Shown: positions 1 through 6,965 of the stretch, piece after piece
Numbering within the stretch: position 1 is the stretch's first letter
How the letters are laid out: each line of letters opens with the position of its first letter
DNA from: Patescibacteria group bacterium
GTDB lineage: Bacteria > Patescibacteriota > Patescibacteriia > Buchananbacterales > SURF-54
Direction: 5' to 3'
Length of the DNA: 40,332 bases
Assembly (NCBI GenBank): GCA_018818885.1
Contig: JAHIRB010000032.1
Location: 1 to 40,332 of the forward strand
The notes under the pieces: generated by a model
The model's input: only the letters and a program-made list of their open reading frames with translations
Told to the model about the DNA's origin: nothing
Database searches by the model: none
Position numbers and translations under genes: made by a program

Positions 1-1
1 A

Positions 2-148
2 GATATATTCAATCAAAAAATGACTGAGTGGCTAGTTTGGTATAATACAAAACGATTCCACTGGGGCCTTAATCTAGAGACCCCTGTGGATTATTTATTA
101 AAAAATAACTATGTGTCCAATATGTGCTGGACTAATACACTTGCTTGA
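2..148 (+). CDS. IS transposase C-terminus (partial, runs off the left edge)
   Basis: This reading frame is open from the first bases of the window and ends at TGA. It has no start here, so it is the last ~48 residues of a longer protein and is absent from the ORF track. The peptide contains WLVWYNTKRFHWGLNLETPVDYL, which matches the end of the integrase/DDE core of IS3/IS481-type transposases (typically YNxxRxHxxLxxxTP). The catalytic residues would lie to the left, outside the window. The IS end downstream of the stop cannot be placed without the other end. Confidence in the family is good from the motif; the exact IS group is not decided. Confidence 0.8.
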   Translation, partial: DIFNQKMTEWLVWYNTKRFHWGLNLETPVDYLLKNNYVSNMCWTNTLA

Positions 149-173
149 CAATTATTTAATAATCGCATATCTT
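145..173 (+). promoter_or_regulatory. Putative promoter for structured RNA A
   Basis: TTGACA (145-150), a 17-nt spacer and TATCTT (168-173). The -35 box is perfect, the -10 matches 4 of 6. It overlaps the end of the IS transposase and would start a transcript near 180. Confidence 0.45.
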
Positions 174-179
174 ATATAT

Positions 180-363
180 GCATCTCCTCAAACATCCTGC
201 ACTCTGCAAAAAAACCTACACAGACGGAAAAACCACACACAATCGTGTAGAGCGCAGGACTTCTATTTCGCACCTTGTTATTACGAGGCAACCACTGACG
301 GGACATGGCTAGATTTTGCGAAAGCATTACTTTCCATGAGCGATTGGTTGCCTCATTTTTTTT
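180..363 (+). ncRNA. Candidate structured RNA A with intrinsic terminator
   Basis: No convincing protein is encoded here. The stretch holds nested inverted repeats: TCCTGC (195-200) with GCAGGA (254-259), and CTACAC (216-221) with GTGTAG (245-250). A 3' domain follows, closed by a perfect 10-bp stem GAGGCAACCA (285-294) / TGGTTGCCTC (345-354). Inside it are CATGG/CCATG and a tiny hairpin TGC-GAAA-GCA with a GNRA loop. Eight T residues (356-363) follow the closing stem directly, as in a rho-independent terminator. With the upstream promoter this makes a ~185-nt transcription unit. I do not recognise it as SRP, 6S, tmRNA or RNase P RNA. Confidence 0.45.
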
Positions 364-460
364 ACCCTGAGCGAGCGGTGCGAGTCGAAGGGTTATCCTG
401 AAACTGTTACATGATACATGTTATATGTTTCATGTTACATGCTACGTGATACATAACTAC
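364..460. repeat. Dispersed CCTGAGCGAGCG...GTCGAAGG motif plus permuted ACATG words
   Basis: CCCTGAGCGAGCGGTGCGAG runs into TCGAAGGGTTATCCTGAAA, a palindromic intergenic motif with relatives at 771-795 and 16137-16162. It is followed by repeated forms of ACATGATACATGTTATATG, a quasi-palindromic word run with no coding content. Confidence 0.5.
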
Positions 461-462
461 CC

Positions 463-490
463 TTGACTAAGCACCGCAATAATGTATAAT
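463..490 (+). promoter_or_regulatory. Promoter for structured RNA B
   Basis: TTGACT (463-468), a 16-nt spacer and a perfect TATAAT (485-490). Transcription would start near 497, directly before a long GC-rich hairpin. Confidence 0.65.
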
Positions 491-496
491 AACTAT

Positions 497-750
497 CCAC
501 GATGCGCGTGCAGGGCGCTTTCTCCGGGGCATGCCGCGAGCATGTCTTTGCGCCCTGCCCCGCATTTTTGCTCTTTTTTGGAGCGGTCATGCAGTTAACT
601 CCTGTTCGGTGTTCAGTGAAGGCCAAAAAAACCCTTCAACCAACTGCTAACCGCTCCTCTAATCTTGTGGCCAAGAACGCTTCTTACCAGGAAATCTCCA
701 CTATCACTGGAGTCCTGAGTCCTGTCGAGAGCTTCTTGGCCGCTTTTTTT
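497..750 (+). ncRNA. Candidate structured RNA B (three-hairpin RNA with terminator)
   Basis: The stretch follows a strong promoter and folds into three successive domains. Domain 1: ATGCG/CGCAT, GCAGGGCGC (510-518) / GCGCCCTGC (550-558), capped by CATGC-CGCGA-GCATG; a T-rich tract follows (566-579), so this part could also end as a shorter RNA. Domain 2: GGAGCGGT (580-587) / ACCGCTCC (650-657) enclosing GCAGTT/AACTGC and GAAGG/CCTTC. Domain 3: GGCCAAGAA (669-677) / TTCTTGGCC (733-741) followed by seven T residues, an intrinsic terminator. The ORF track entries here are shadows of these palindromes. No known RNA family is recognised. Confidence 0.55.
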
Positions 751-766
751 ATTCTCAATTTATCTA

Positions 767-872
767 TTTGTCATCCTGAACGTAAGTGAAGGATCACACA
801 TCTTCCAATAAGCATGGGGTAAGATTTCTTAAGCTCACAAAACATCAAATAACACCGGTCGAAATGACAAAT
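767..872. repeat. Palindromic intergenic element, copy 1
   Basis: Starts TTTGTCATCCTGAACG and ends GGTCGAAATGACAAAT, so its ends are inverted repeats (TTTGTCAT/ATGACAAA). Internal words GAAGGATC, AGATTTCT and ACAAAACATC recur, in inverse orientation, in the element at 21736-21867. Confidence 0.6.
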
Positions 873-895
873 AAAAAACAGCCACAAAGCTGTTA
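873..895 (-). terminator. Intrinsic terminator of the acyl-CoA synthetase gene
   Basis: On the minus strand AACAGC-TTTGT-GGCTGTT runs into a T run. It lies about 50 bp after the stop codon of the acyl-CoA synthetase, across a word run GATTACTGATTACTGATC. Confidence 0.6.
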
Positions 896-946
896 GTTTA
901 TGTTCTCTGATATCTGATTACTGATTACTGATCCCTAATTACTAAA

Positions 947-2707
947 CTACGCATACATCCCTCCAATCTCTTTACTATAATTCTTCTCAATTGTTTTTCT
1001 TCTCAACTTCAAAGTTGGAGTGAGCTCTTCATTTTCTTGCGAAAGTTCATCTGTTAGCAAAGCAAACTTCTTAGGTAGTTCCCATTCTCCAAAATTTTCC
1101 TTGTAGCATTCAAGTCTCTCTTCATACAACTTAATCATGTCTGAATCTGTAATCAAGTTATCCGGACTTTTGGAACTTAGATTTTTTTCTTTTCTATAAT
1201 TTTTAACTTCACTCCAGTCTGGCACAATTAAAACTGTTACATATTGTTTGTCGTGTCCGATGATTACTGTTTGACTAATGAATCTATCTGTATTTAAAAC
1301 TTGTTCAATTTTTTCTGGCCAGATGTTTTTTCCAGTTTGTAAAACCATCATTTCTTTTTTGCGTCCGATGATTGTAAGATAGCCTTCATTATCTAAAAAT
1401 CCTAAATCTCCAGTGTGAAACCAACCATCTTGATCGATGACTTCACGATCTAACGATGTATAGCCTTTCATAATACCAGGACTTTTAACTAAAATTTCTT
1501 TGTCATCAGCAATTTTAATTTCTACTCCTTCAATTGCTTGCCCAACTGTTCCGTACTTGATCTTACCCTCACGATTGACTGCGATAATGGGCGAAGTTTC
1601 TGTCATACCATAACCTTCGATAATAATAATACCTACTTTATCAAAAAACTTACCCAATTTTGGATTTAGAGATGAGCCTCCAGAAATTGTCATTCTAAAT
1701 CGACCACCCAGCGCACCACGAATTTTTTTAAAAACCAAAATATCAAAAATTTTATATTGCCATGTACCTTTTTGTTGCTTTAGAGCATTTATAAATAATT
1801 TTCTTTTAAAATCTGATCCAGCTTTGACCTTATCCCAAACTGACTTATGAAATCTTTCAAAAATTCTGGGAACAGAAATTAGCATGGTTGGTTTTACTGC
1901 CTTTAAATCGTCAATTAAAGTTTTAGGGCTCTGCGCAAATGCCATACAAGCACCAGTTACTACAAAAGGAGCATAGTATCCACCAGTTCGTTCTAGAATA
2001 TGAGAAAGCGGTAGAAAAGAAAGAAATGTATCTTTAGAAAATATAGGGACTGCCTTGGTGGCAGAAATAGAGTTTGATAAAAAATTCTTATGAGTAAGAA
2101 TAACGCCGTTGGGATTACCAGTAGTGCCAGAAGTATATATGATACTTGCAATATCATCTTCTGAAAGCTTATCGCTTGCCAGTTTACTGCTTACCGCTGA
2201 TTGCTTATTTCTTCTACCTAACTCCAACACTTCATCAAATGAGAGTTGTCTGATATCGACGATATCATTCATCGGTTTAGCTAGATCAATATAGATGATT
2301 TTTTGCAAGTCTGGTAATTCTTTTTGATACAACAAAACTTTAGTAAGTTGTTCTTGATCTGAAACCACTAAAAATTTTGATCTTGAATCACGCAAAACAT
2401 GTGCAGTCAACTTGGGAGAAAAGGTTGTATGGACTGTGACCACCACAGCGCCAACTGACATTATTGCTAAGTCTGCAACTACCCACCATGGTCTATTATG
2501 TGAAAGTATTGCAACCCTATCCCCTTTCTTACATCCAAGATGTTTTAAGCCACTGGCAAAATCCTTAACTTGATTTTCTACTTCTAAAAAACTCATGGCC
2601 ATCCAGGTGTCGTCTTTTTTGTATTTCAAAGCCTGGCGCTTAGGATATTTTTGCGCAGTTTGGAAAAATTGTTGTGGTATTGTGTTTGGCATACTCTTAT
2701 TATACAT
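947..2707 (-). CDS. Long-chain acyl-CoA synthetase (AMP-forming, FadD-like)
   Basis: This enzyme should activate a fatty acid with ATP and CoA through an acyl-AMP intermediate. The ANL-superfamily signature IIYTSGTTGNPNGVILTH is near residue 190, GYGMTETSP near 365, TGDLG near 430, and GRKKEMMVLQTGKNIWPEKIE just after. The C-terminus LTPTLKLRRKTIEKNY is typical of long-chain synthetases, and the length of ~586 aa is normal. The track start (2707) overlaps a TATAAT on the minus strand. Transcription from that box would begin about at the second in-frame ATG (MPNTIPQQF, 2692), so a leaderless start there is likely. It lies 40 bp downstream of the TrmB-like gene and is probably co-transcribed with it too. 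CPR cells rarely make fatty acids, so scavenging of host lipid is a plausible but unproven role. Confidence 0.92.
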   Translation of the reverse strand: MYNKSMPNTIPQQFFQTAQKYPKRQALKYKKDDTWMAMSFLEVENQVKDFASGLKHLGCKKGDRVAILSHNRPWWVVADLAIMSVGAVVVTVHTTFSPKLTAHVLRDSRSKFLVVSDQEQLTKVLLYQKELPDLQKIIYIDLAKPMNDIVDIRQLSFDEVLELGRRNKQSAVSSKLASDKLSEDDIASIIYTSGTTGNPNGVILTHKNFLSNSISATKAVPIFSKDTFLSFLPLSHILERTGGYYAPFVVTGACMAFAQSPKTLIDDLKAVKPTMLISVPRIFERFHKSVWDKVKAGSDFKRKLFINALKQQKGTWQYKIFDILVFKKIRGALGGRFRMTISGGSSLNPKLGKFFDKVGIIIIEGYGMTETSPIIAVNREGKIKYGTVGQAIEGVEIKIADDKEILVKSPGIMKGYTSLDREVIDQDGWFHTGDLGFLDNEGYLTIIGRKKEMMVLQTGKNIWPEKIEQVLNTDRFISQTVIIGHDKQYVTVLIVPDWSEVKNYRKEKNLSSKSPDNLITDSDMIKLYEERLECYKENFGEWELPKKFALLTDELSQENEELTPTLKLRRKTIEKNYSKEIGGMYA

Positions 2708-2746
2708 AATTTTTAAAAAACTAAAACCCTTTACTACAAAAAGAAA

Positions 2747-3499
2747 TTATTGCTTAGGTAATTCAGTTTCTTTCCACAAGTATTCAAAAATATTCTTAAA
2801 CGCTCGAGCAATAACATCATTTTTGATTAATACTCCTGATGGATGCTTTTCATCAAACACAAATAACGAAATTTTTGAATCATAAATATACAACTCCATC
2901 TTTAAATCCTTAAAAAGTTTAATAAATTTCATTTCACGAAGAATATCTTTAGATCTTTTTAAATCTTCTCTTCCAACTTCTGTTTCTGCAGACAAATTTT
3001 TTACTTTTACTCCATGCTTAACTCTGGAATCAAAATAACTCTTATTAAAAAAATCACCTAAAATATCATATCCAGCTTTATAATCAGTGATTGCATAAAT
3101 CATTTGCCCTTTATTATTTTTCCAACTATCAGCATAAAGATTTTTTACTCCTTCAAATCCTTCAAAATATTTAATCTCTGAATACAAAGTATCTGGTTGA
3201 CTGATTTTTTGATTTTCCGCCCATGACATTAAATCATTTGCATCTTTTACTGTTTCTTCTTCAATTCGTTTTACCCATTGCTTGAAATCATCTAAAGAAA
3301 TCGCTTGATATATAGTAGTTTCTTCTACTGTGAATTTGGTGACTACTCCCTTAGATAGTAGTTTATCCAAAATCGGATAGAGTGTTGTTCTATTGATAAG
3401 GGTGTGTTTTGATAGTTTTCCAACAGAAGTCTTACCTAATTTGTATAAACCGGTTAATACGGTTTTTTCTTTTTCGCTTAAATTAGCTACATTTTCCAT
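2747..3499 (-). CDS. TrmB-like winged-helix transcription regulator
   Basis: The N-terminal ~75 residues form a winged-helix DNA-binding domain (LSEKEKTVLTGLYKLGKTSVGKLSKHTLINRTTLYPILDKLLSKGVV). A short helical linker (WVKRIEEETVKDANDLMSW) and a ligand-binding-like C-terminal domain follow. This layout fits the TrmB family, common in archaea and Patescibacteria. It sits just upstream of the acyl-CoA synthetase on the same strand, so control of that gene and of itself is a reasonable inference. The effector is unknown. No Shine-Dalgarno sequence is evident. Its promoter is very good and overlaps the opposing promoter of the small operon at 3684, giving it a natural operator region (inverted repeat TTGTCAA / TTGACAA). 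Confidence 0.82.
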   Translation of the reverse strand: MENVANLSEKEKTVLTGLYKLGKTSVGKLSKHTLINRTTLYPILDKLLSKGVVTKFTVEETTIYQAISLDDFKQWVKRIEEETVKDANDLMSWAENQKISQPDTLYSEIKYFEGFEGVKNLYADSWKNNKGQMIYAITDYKAGYDILGDFFNKSYFDSRVKHGVKVKNLSAETEVGREDLKRSKDILREMKFIKLFKDLKMELYIYDSKISLFVFDEKHPSGVLIKNDVIARAFKNIFEYLWKETELPKQ

Positions 3500-3531
3500 A
3501 AATATTCACTTAATTTGTCTTATTTTACTCT

Positions 3532-3559
3532 ATTATACCATGTTGTCAAATCGTGTCAA
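3532..3559 (-). promoter_or_regulatory. Promoter of the TrmB-like gene
   Basis: On the minus strand TTGACA, 16 nt, TATAAT. The start would fall near 3525, giving a ~25-nt leader before the ATG at 3499. Confidence 0.75.
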
Positions 3560-3592
3560 CACATTGACAATAGTAGAAATACATGATATACT
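3543..3592 (+). promoter_or_regulatory. Promoter of the 3684-4955 operon with possible operator
   Basis: TTGACA (3564-3569), 17 nt, TATACT (3587-3592), start near 3599. The -35 box lies inside the inverted repeat TTGTCAA (3543-3549) / TTGACAA (3564-3570), next to the -35 box of the opposing promoter. A regulator bound here could block both directions. Confidence 0.7.
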
Positions 3593-3683
3593 GCAATGTC
3601 TTAAGCTAAATTAGGACAAAAAACAAAAAACAGAACATTGAAAACTCAATATTAAAAAACAACCAGAAAGGATTGGTGTTTAC

Positions 3684-3866
3684 ATGATCGGAATATATTT
3701 TCTTTTAGAAATTTATTTTTCAATAGGTCTGTTGTTAATCATCTTGGCAACCAAAAACATCTTCAATAAACCAAAACTGGATATAAAGGATCTTCTCTTA
3801 ATATTTATTGGCGGAGGTCTGATGTACGGTTTGTACATACTACCATTTATAGTTGAATTAAGTTAG
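3684..3866 (+). CDS. Small two-helix membrane protein, 60 aa
   Basis: The peptide has two hydrophobic stretches, residues ~4-24 (IYFLLEIYFSIGLLLIILA) and ~37-57 (LLLIFIGGGLMYGLYILPFIV), joined by a short lysine-containing loop, so it is a small integral membrane protein. AGAAAGGA about 11 nt upstream of the ATG is a usable ribosome site. It is the first gene of an accessory operon behind the strong promoter at 3564-3592, and the next gene starts 25 bp after its stop. I do not recognise the family. Confidence 0.6.
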   Translation: MIGIYFLLEIYFSIGLLLIILATKNIFNKPKLDIKDLLLIFIGGGLMYGLYILPFIVELS

Positions 3867-3891
3867 CCATAAAATGAAAAGGAAGAAGGAA

Positions 3892-4332
3892 ATGGATAAT
3901 TCTAACTTTAGTAGAGACTGGTACAGCAAAGAAGATGCGGAGATAGAAGCACGTGACAGAAACCAGAAAGTCGACGAATTAGTATCAATGTATGCACAGT
4001 ACGAGTTTGTAAATATTCATGTACATGTCGATGAGTGGGTGTATTGCCAAGTGACTGCTAGCTGTAGTAAGCAAACTAATATTAAAGAAAAACAACAATA
4101 TTTAGTAGTGCAGATCGCTTGGGATATGTGCATATACGTATGGTTGCATAATGAATCGGGAATTGGTACTTGTGTGTGGGCCACAAAAAAACCACCTTTT
4201 AATTCTTTTGAAACAGGTGGCCAAAGCAATGAGGGGGGTATGGCTATTCTTCTAGAAATTCATGAGTTAGAAGAAATATTCAAGAAAATGAATACTGGCG
4301 AATTTCTTGAAGGGCATAATGTTCCACGATAA
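3892..4332 (+). CDS. Hypothetical cytoplasmic protein, ~146 aa
   Basis: The track starts at 3874, but AAGGAAG precedes the in-frame ATG at 3892 at about the right distance, so MDNSNFSRDWYSKEDAEIEARD is preferred. The protein has a charged N-terminal helix, then beta-rich sequence (EFVNIHVHVDEWVYCQVTAS, QQYLVVQIAWDMCIYVWLH), then GGQSNEGGMAILLEIHELEEIF, with no signal peptide or membrane segment. I do not recognise a family. It lies between the small membrane protein and the 165-aa protein of the same operon. Confidence 0.65.
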   Translation: MDNSNFSRDWYSKEDAEIEARDRNQKVDELVSMYAQYEFVNIHVHVDEWVYCQVTASCSKQTNIKEKQQYLVVQIAWDMCIYVWLHNESGIGTCVWATKKPPFNSFETGGQSNEGGMAILLEIHELEEIFKKMNTGEFLEGHNVPR

Positions 4333-4457
4333 AAATAATTGGTGGTGATTACGTTAAATCACAGTATCTGACGACTTCTATGTACTCAATTGTCACCCGC
4401 TTGCACATGAGTACAAGCGGTCGTCCACCACGATCCCAAATAAAAAGGAGAAGAAAA
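4333..4457 (+). promoter_or_regulatory. Structured leader with competing hairpins
   Basis: Between the two genes, GTACTCA (4382-4388) can pair with TGAGTAC, and CCGCTTG can pair with CAAGCGG. The pairing partners interleave, so the hairpins are mutually exclusive (or form a pseudoknot). TGGTGG near 4343 can also pair with CCACCA just before the ribosome site AAGGAG. This is the layout of a leader that could gate translation of the next gene. Confidence 0.4.
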
Positions 4458-4955
4458 ATGGAAATGTACGAAAATATGGAATGGCTCGGAAGACACTACC
4501 TCGGCGCTTTCATGAGCAGACTCGTAAGTCAGCAAGATGTGAGAATGCGCGTTGAAGCTTCTGAGGCGCATTGGAACACAATATCTGCTGACTCCACAAT
4601 CTACGATTTGGGTGACATCGTAGATCGGTTCGCTCAGGCAGCCGGCATGGTTGCACTCGGGCTTGCGGATGCCGATGTGTTTGAGAGAGCAAAGTTCGTT
4701 TTTATGCAGATACTAAAGCATGAATACGATCAGCTCGAGGATAGGGCAAGGTCATACACGAAAGGGACGAGAGAACGTATGGAGAATCCCAACTCATATC
4801 CTCATCTTCTTTTTTACGAAACCCCAACCTACTCTGAGGAAGAGATCGTAAAAAACATTATGCATAGAAGGCAATGCATAGTGAACGGTCAAGACGCCTT
4901 CCTTATGAACACAATGCTGGATTTACTTGATCCCTTGGAAGGAGGTGATGAGTAA
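4458..4955 (+). CDS. Hypothetical helical protein, 165 aa
   Basis: The track start at 4380 lies in the structured leader. The strong site AAAAGGAG 7 nt before the ATG at 4458 gives MEMYENMEWLGRHYLGAFMSR as the N-terminus. The protein looks soluble and all-helical, with many Glu, Arg and Met residues and a acidic end (LDPLEGGDE). No family is recognised. It is less AT-rich than the housekeeping genes nearby. An intrinsic terminator (4978-5027) follows, so this is the last gene of the operon starting at 3599. Confidence 0.65.
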   Translation: MEMYENMEWLGRHYLGAFMSRLVSQQDVRMRVEASEAHWNTISADSTIYDLGDIVDRFAQAAGMVALGLADADVFERAKFVFMQILKHEYDQLEDRARSYTKGTRERMENPNSYPHLLFYETPTYSEEEIVKNIMHRRQCIVNGQDAFLMNTMLDLLDPLEGGDE

Positions 4956-4977
4956 AACGTAATTTGTACATTAGCAA

Positions 4978-5027
4978 AAGCCGTTCGAGTTTGATCAAAC
5001 GATCAGACGAGAGCGGCTTCTTTTTTT
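4978..5027 (+). terminator. Intrinsic terminator of the accessory operon
   Basis: AAGCCG...CGGCTT stem with an inner GAGTTTGATCAAAC palindrome and a run of seven T residues. Confidence 0.75.
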
Positions 5028-5073
5028 GGTAACAAATTAAATGGTATTATATGTGAAATAAAAATATATCGGT

Positions 5074-5097
5074 AGGCGACATTGGCCAATGTCGCCT
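5074..5097. repeat. Perfect 24-bp palindrome
   Basis: AGGCGACATTGG followed directly by its exact reverse complement CCAATGTCGCCT, then GCGATTTTTT. It could be a terminator stem with a short loop, or a binding site for a dimeric protein. Confidence 0.6.
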
Positions 5098-5144
5098 GCG
5101 ATTTTTTGGATCAATGAAAGGATGGGCGGCTTATTATTTTATTC

Positions 5145-5175
5145 AAAAAACTCCCCTATCTTTGGGAGCTTTTTT
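5145..5175. terminator. Bidirectional intrinsic terminator
   Basis: AAAAAA-CTCCC-ctatctt-GGGAG-C-TTTTTT works on both strands. On the minus strand it would end the hydrolase transcript after the structured element 5192-5358. Confidence 0.7.
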
Positions 5176-5191
5176 AATATTGCAGAAAGAC

Positions 5192-5358
5192 AAGAAGCTA
5201 GCGAGATCCGTACAAGTCTAATAAATTAGATCTACACGGATCGAGCCGACAAAGCAAGCTTTGCGAACCCACTAGCCCCGTAGATACTAGATGTTTAATA
5301 ACCACGGGGCTAGACAGTATCGACAATACGCTGCTTACAATTATCGCGCTAGCTTCTT
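5192..5358 (-). ncRNA. Multibranched inverted-repeat element after the hydrolase gene
   Basis: A 12-bp closing stem AAGAAGCTAGCG (5192-5203) / CGCTAGCTTCTT (5347-5358) encloses three hairpins: GATCCGT/ACGGATC, CAAAGC-AA-GCTTTG and a 10-bp CTAGCCCCGT (5272-5281) / ACGGGGCTAG (5304-5313). The layout is cloverleaf-like. It begins 6 bp past the hydrolase stop on the minus strand and is followed there by a terminator, so it would be a structured 3' UTR or a processed RNA. The strand is inferred from that context. Confidence 0.45.
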
Positions 5359-5364
5359 ACCTTG

Positions 5365-6234
5365 CTACCGCTTTCTATGAAAAATTTCTTCTACAAAATT
5401 ATATATTTTTTTGTAAATCTCTCCCCTTCTCTCGTCTTCCATCATTGAATGAGAAAAGCTATCATTAAGCCAACAAATCTTTTTATCTTTAGAACCCAAG
5501 CAATCGTGAATCCTTAAGGCAGACTTAGGGTGGACTATTGGATCAATATCTGCTTGAATTATAAGAGTTGGTGATTTAATATCTGGCATCATCTTATTTG
5601 TTCTTTTGACAAGTCTAAAAAATTCTCTGTTTGACTTGTTAGGTATCTTAGAATAAGTTATCTCATCAATCAAGCGTGGCGCCTTTGAATTAAAGAATGC
5701 GCGTGGTTTTCTCCAATATCTTTGTAAGTATGCTTGCGAAAATGCTCGCGCCTTTCTATAATGATGAGCACGTATCCAAACAGGTGTTCCAATTGATATT
5801 ACTCCACTTATTCTTTCTGGATAATCATGTGCAAGTTTAAAAGCGATGTTGCCACCAAATGAATTTCCTAATACAAAAACTTTCTTTACTTTTTCAGAAA
5901 GTTCATCTAAAGCTTTTTCGCATGATTCAATCCAGTCTTTAGAAGTTGTTTTTTCTAAATCTTCTGGTTTTGTACCATGCCCAGCTATCAAAGGAGCATA
6001 AACACTAACACCTTTTCCCGCTAAATATTCAGCTAATTCCATAAATTGTGCTGGTGTAGAAGTAAATCCATGCAATAATAAAACCCCAACTTCTGTTGAG
6101 GGGTATATAAAAAACGGTTCAGCACCTGCCATATAGCCGTTTTTGCCGTTTTTAACTATTTTTTCAAGACGATTTTGGTATATTTTTGGGATACCAGAAT
6201 TCCTTACACGTTGTATTTGCTTAATCCAATTCAT
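5365..6234 (-). CDS. Alpha/beta-hydrolase, carboxylesterase / monoacylglycerol-lipase-like
   Basis: Cytoplasmic alpha/beta hydrolase of ~289 aa, probably an esterase. The oxyanion region is VLLLHGFTSTPAQF (residues ~50-64), the nucleophile elbow GNSFGG gives the catalytic Ser near 123, the acid is the Asp in QADIDPIVHPKSA, and the His is in SFSHSMMEDERR. This order and length fit Est30-like carboxylesterases and monoglyceride lipases. The substrate cannot be read from sequence, though a lipid ester would suit the acyl-CoA synthetase nearby. A TATAAT lies only 2 bp before the ATG, so the start is either leaderless or a little downstream. A structured 3' element and terminator follow. Confidence 0.88.
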   Translation of the reverse strand: MNWIKQIQRVRNSGIPKIYQNRLEKIVKNGKNGYMAGAEPFFIYPSTEVGVLLLHGFTSTPAQFMELAEYLAGKGVSVYAPLIAGHGTKPEDLEKTTSKDWIESCEKALDELSEKVKKVFVLGNSFGGNIAFKLAHDYPERISGVISIGTPVWIRAHHYRKARAFSQAYLQRYWRKPRAFFNSKAPRLIDEITYSKIPNKSNREFFRLVKRTNKMMPDIKSPTLIIQADIDPIVHPKSALRIHDCLGSKDKKICWLNDSFSHSMMEDERRGEIYKKIYNFVEEIFHRKR

Positions 6235-6526
6235 ATATTATATTGTATTTGTTTTTGTTTTAGAAATAAGTGCCAAAATTTGCTAAAAATAGCCAAATTT
6301 ATATTGTAGTTGCGTTTTCTTAGCATATTAATTAATATTACATTATAGAGTCTTTGTCAAGAGTATAAGCTGTTTAAATATAGTGTATAAACTACTAGTT
6401 TAGCTAAATTTAGCTAAATTTATGTCCCTGTAGTTTCCGCGTCCATATATATTATATTTCTGCGAATCCACCGAAATTAATTTATTAATGCTGGTGGACG
6501 ACGGATACCTGCCCGCCCTTGCCAGC
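6235..6526. other. AT-rich intergenic region before tRNA-Arg
   Basis: No gene is seen. It contains the tandem TTAGCTAAATTTAGCTAAAT, related words GCTAAAAATAGCC, and a hairpin TCCACC...GGTGGA (6467-6496). CCTGCCCGCCCTTGCCAG stands just before the tRNA, with a partial inverted partner (GGCGATGGCAGGCGG) just after it. Confidence 0.5.
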
Positions 6527-6598
6527 GCCCCTATAGTTCAACGGATAGAACAAGGATCTCCTAAGTCCTAGATTTAGGTTCAATTCCTAATGGGGGCA
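6527..6598 (+). tRNA. tRNA-Arg (anticodon CCT)
   Basis: Full cloverleaf: acceptor GCCCCTA/TGGGGGC with one G-U pair, D stem GTTC/GAAC, anticodon stem AGGAT/GTCCT with loop CTCCTAA (anticodon CCT, reads AGG), T arm TTAGG-TTCAATT-CCTAA, discriminator A. The CCA end is not encoded. A tRNA-end-like repeat follows at 6625-6705. Confidence 0.93.
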
Positions 6599-6624
6599 AT
6601 GGCGATGGCAGGCGGACATTAAAG

Positions 6625-6705
6625 TTTCTGCGCCAAAGGCGCATCTCAGCCAAAGGCTGATGCGCCTCTGGAGCACGACTCTGGCGGAGATTCCTACCGG
6701 GGACA
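6625..6705. repeat. tRNA-end-like palindromic repeat E1 (after tRNA-Arg)
   Basis: TTCTGCGCCAAAGGCGC, a second GCCAAAGGC palindrome, GCGCCTCTGGAG, then CTCTGGCGGAGATTCC and TACCGGGGACA. The last part resembles a T arm plus acceptor strand of a tRNA. It shares its order of blocks with the repeat after tRNA-Ala (7050-7150). Confidence 0.55.
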
Positions 6706-6876
6706 CTATTAATACCAATTGACAGTTAACATTTGACTGTTGACCACACAGTTAAGCATAAATCACTTATATATGCATTCGTGTCATTATGCTCACATTG
6801 TCCGACTCTTAAACTACTGTAAAATTAGCTAATATTTAGTTTCTGATTAACTTATTTAGCAATTTTTACTCAATTC

Positions 6877-6890
6877 GTTCCACGTGAAAC
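6877..6890. promoter_or_regulatory. parS-like ParB binding site
   Basis: GTTCCACGTGAAAC, in context CGTTCCACGTGAAACA, matches the bacterial parS consensus TGTTNCACGTGAAACA at all but the first base. parS sites load ParB and usually lie near the chromosome origin. No parA/parB gene is in the window. Confidence 0.65.
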
Positions 6891-6965
6891 ATTAAATTGA
6901 CATAATATAAACTAGCTAATATCATTATTTGTACTTGTACCTTGTTACTTGATACTTGATCACAC

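Noticed and set aside
80-95. DnaA box-like TGTGGATTA
   Set aside because: Single imperfect match inside the transposase frame; no cluster, no dnaA gene.
111-789. ORFs at 111-401, 435-626 and 502-789
   Set aside because: They coincide with inverted-repeat RNA candidates and have no ribosome site or protein-like composition.
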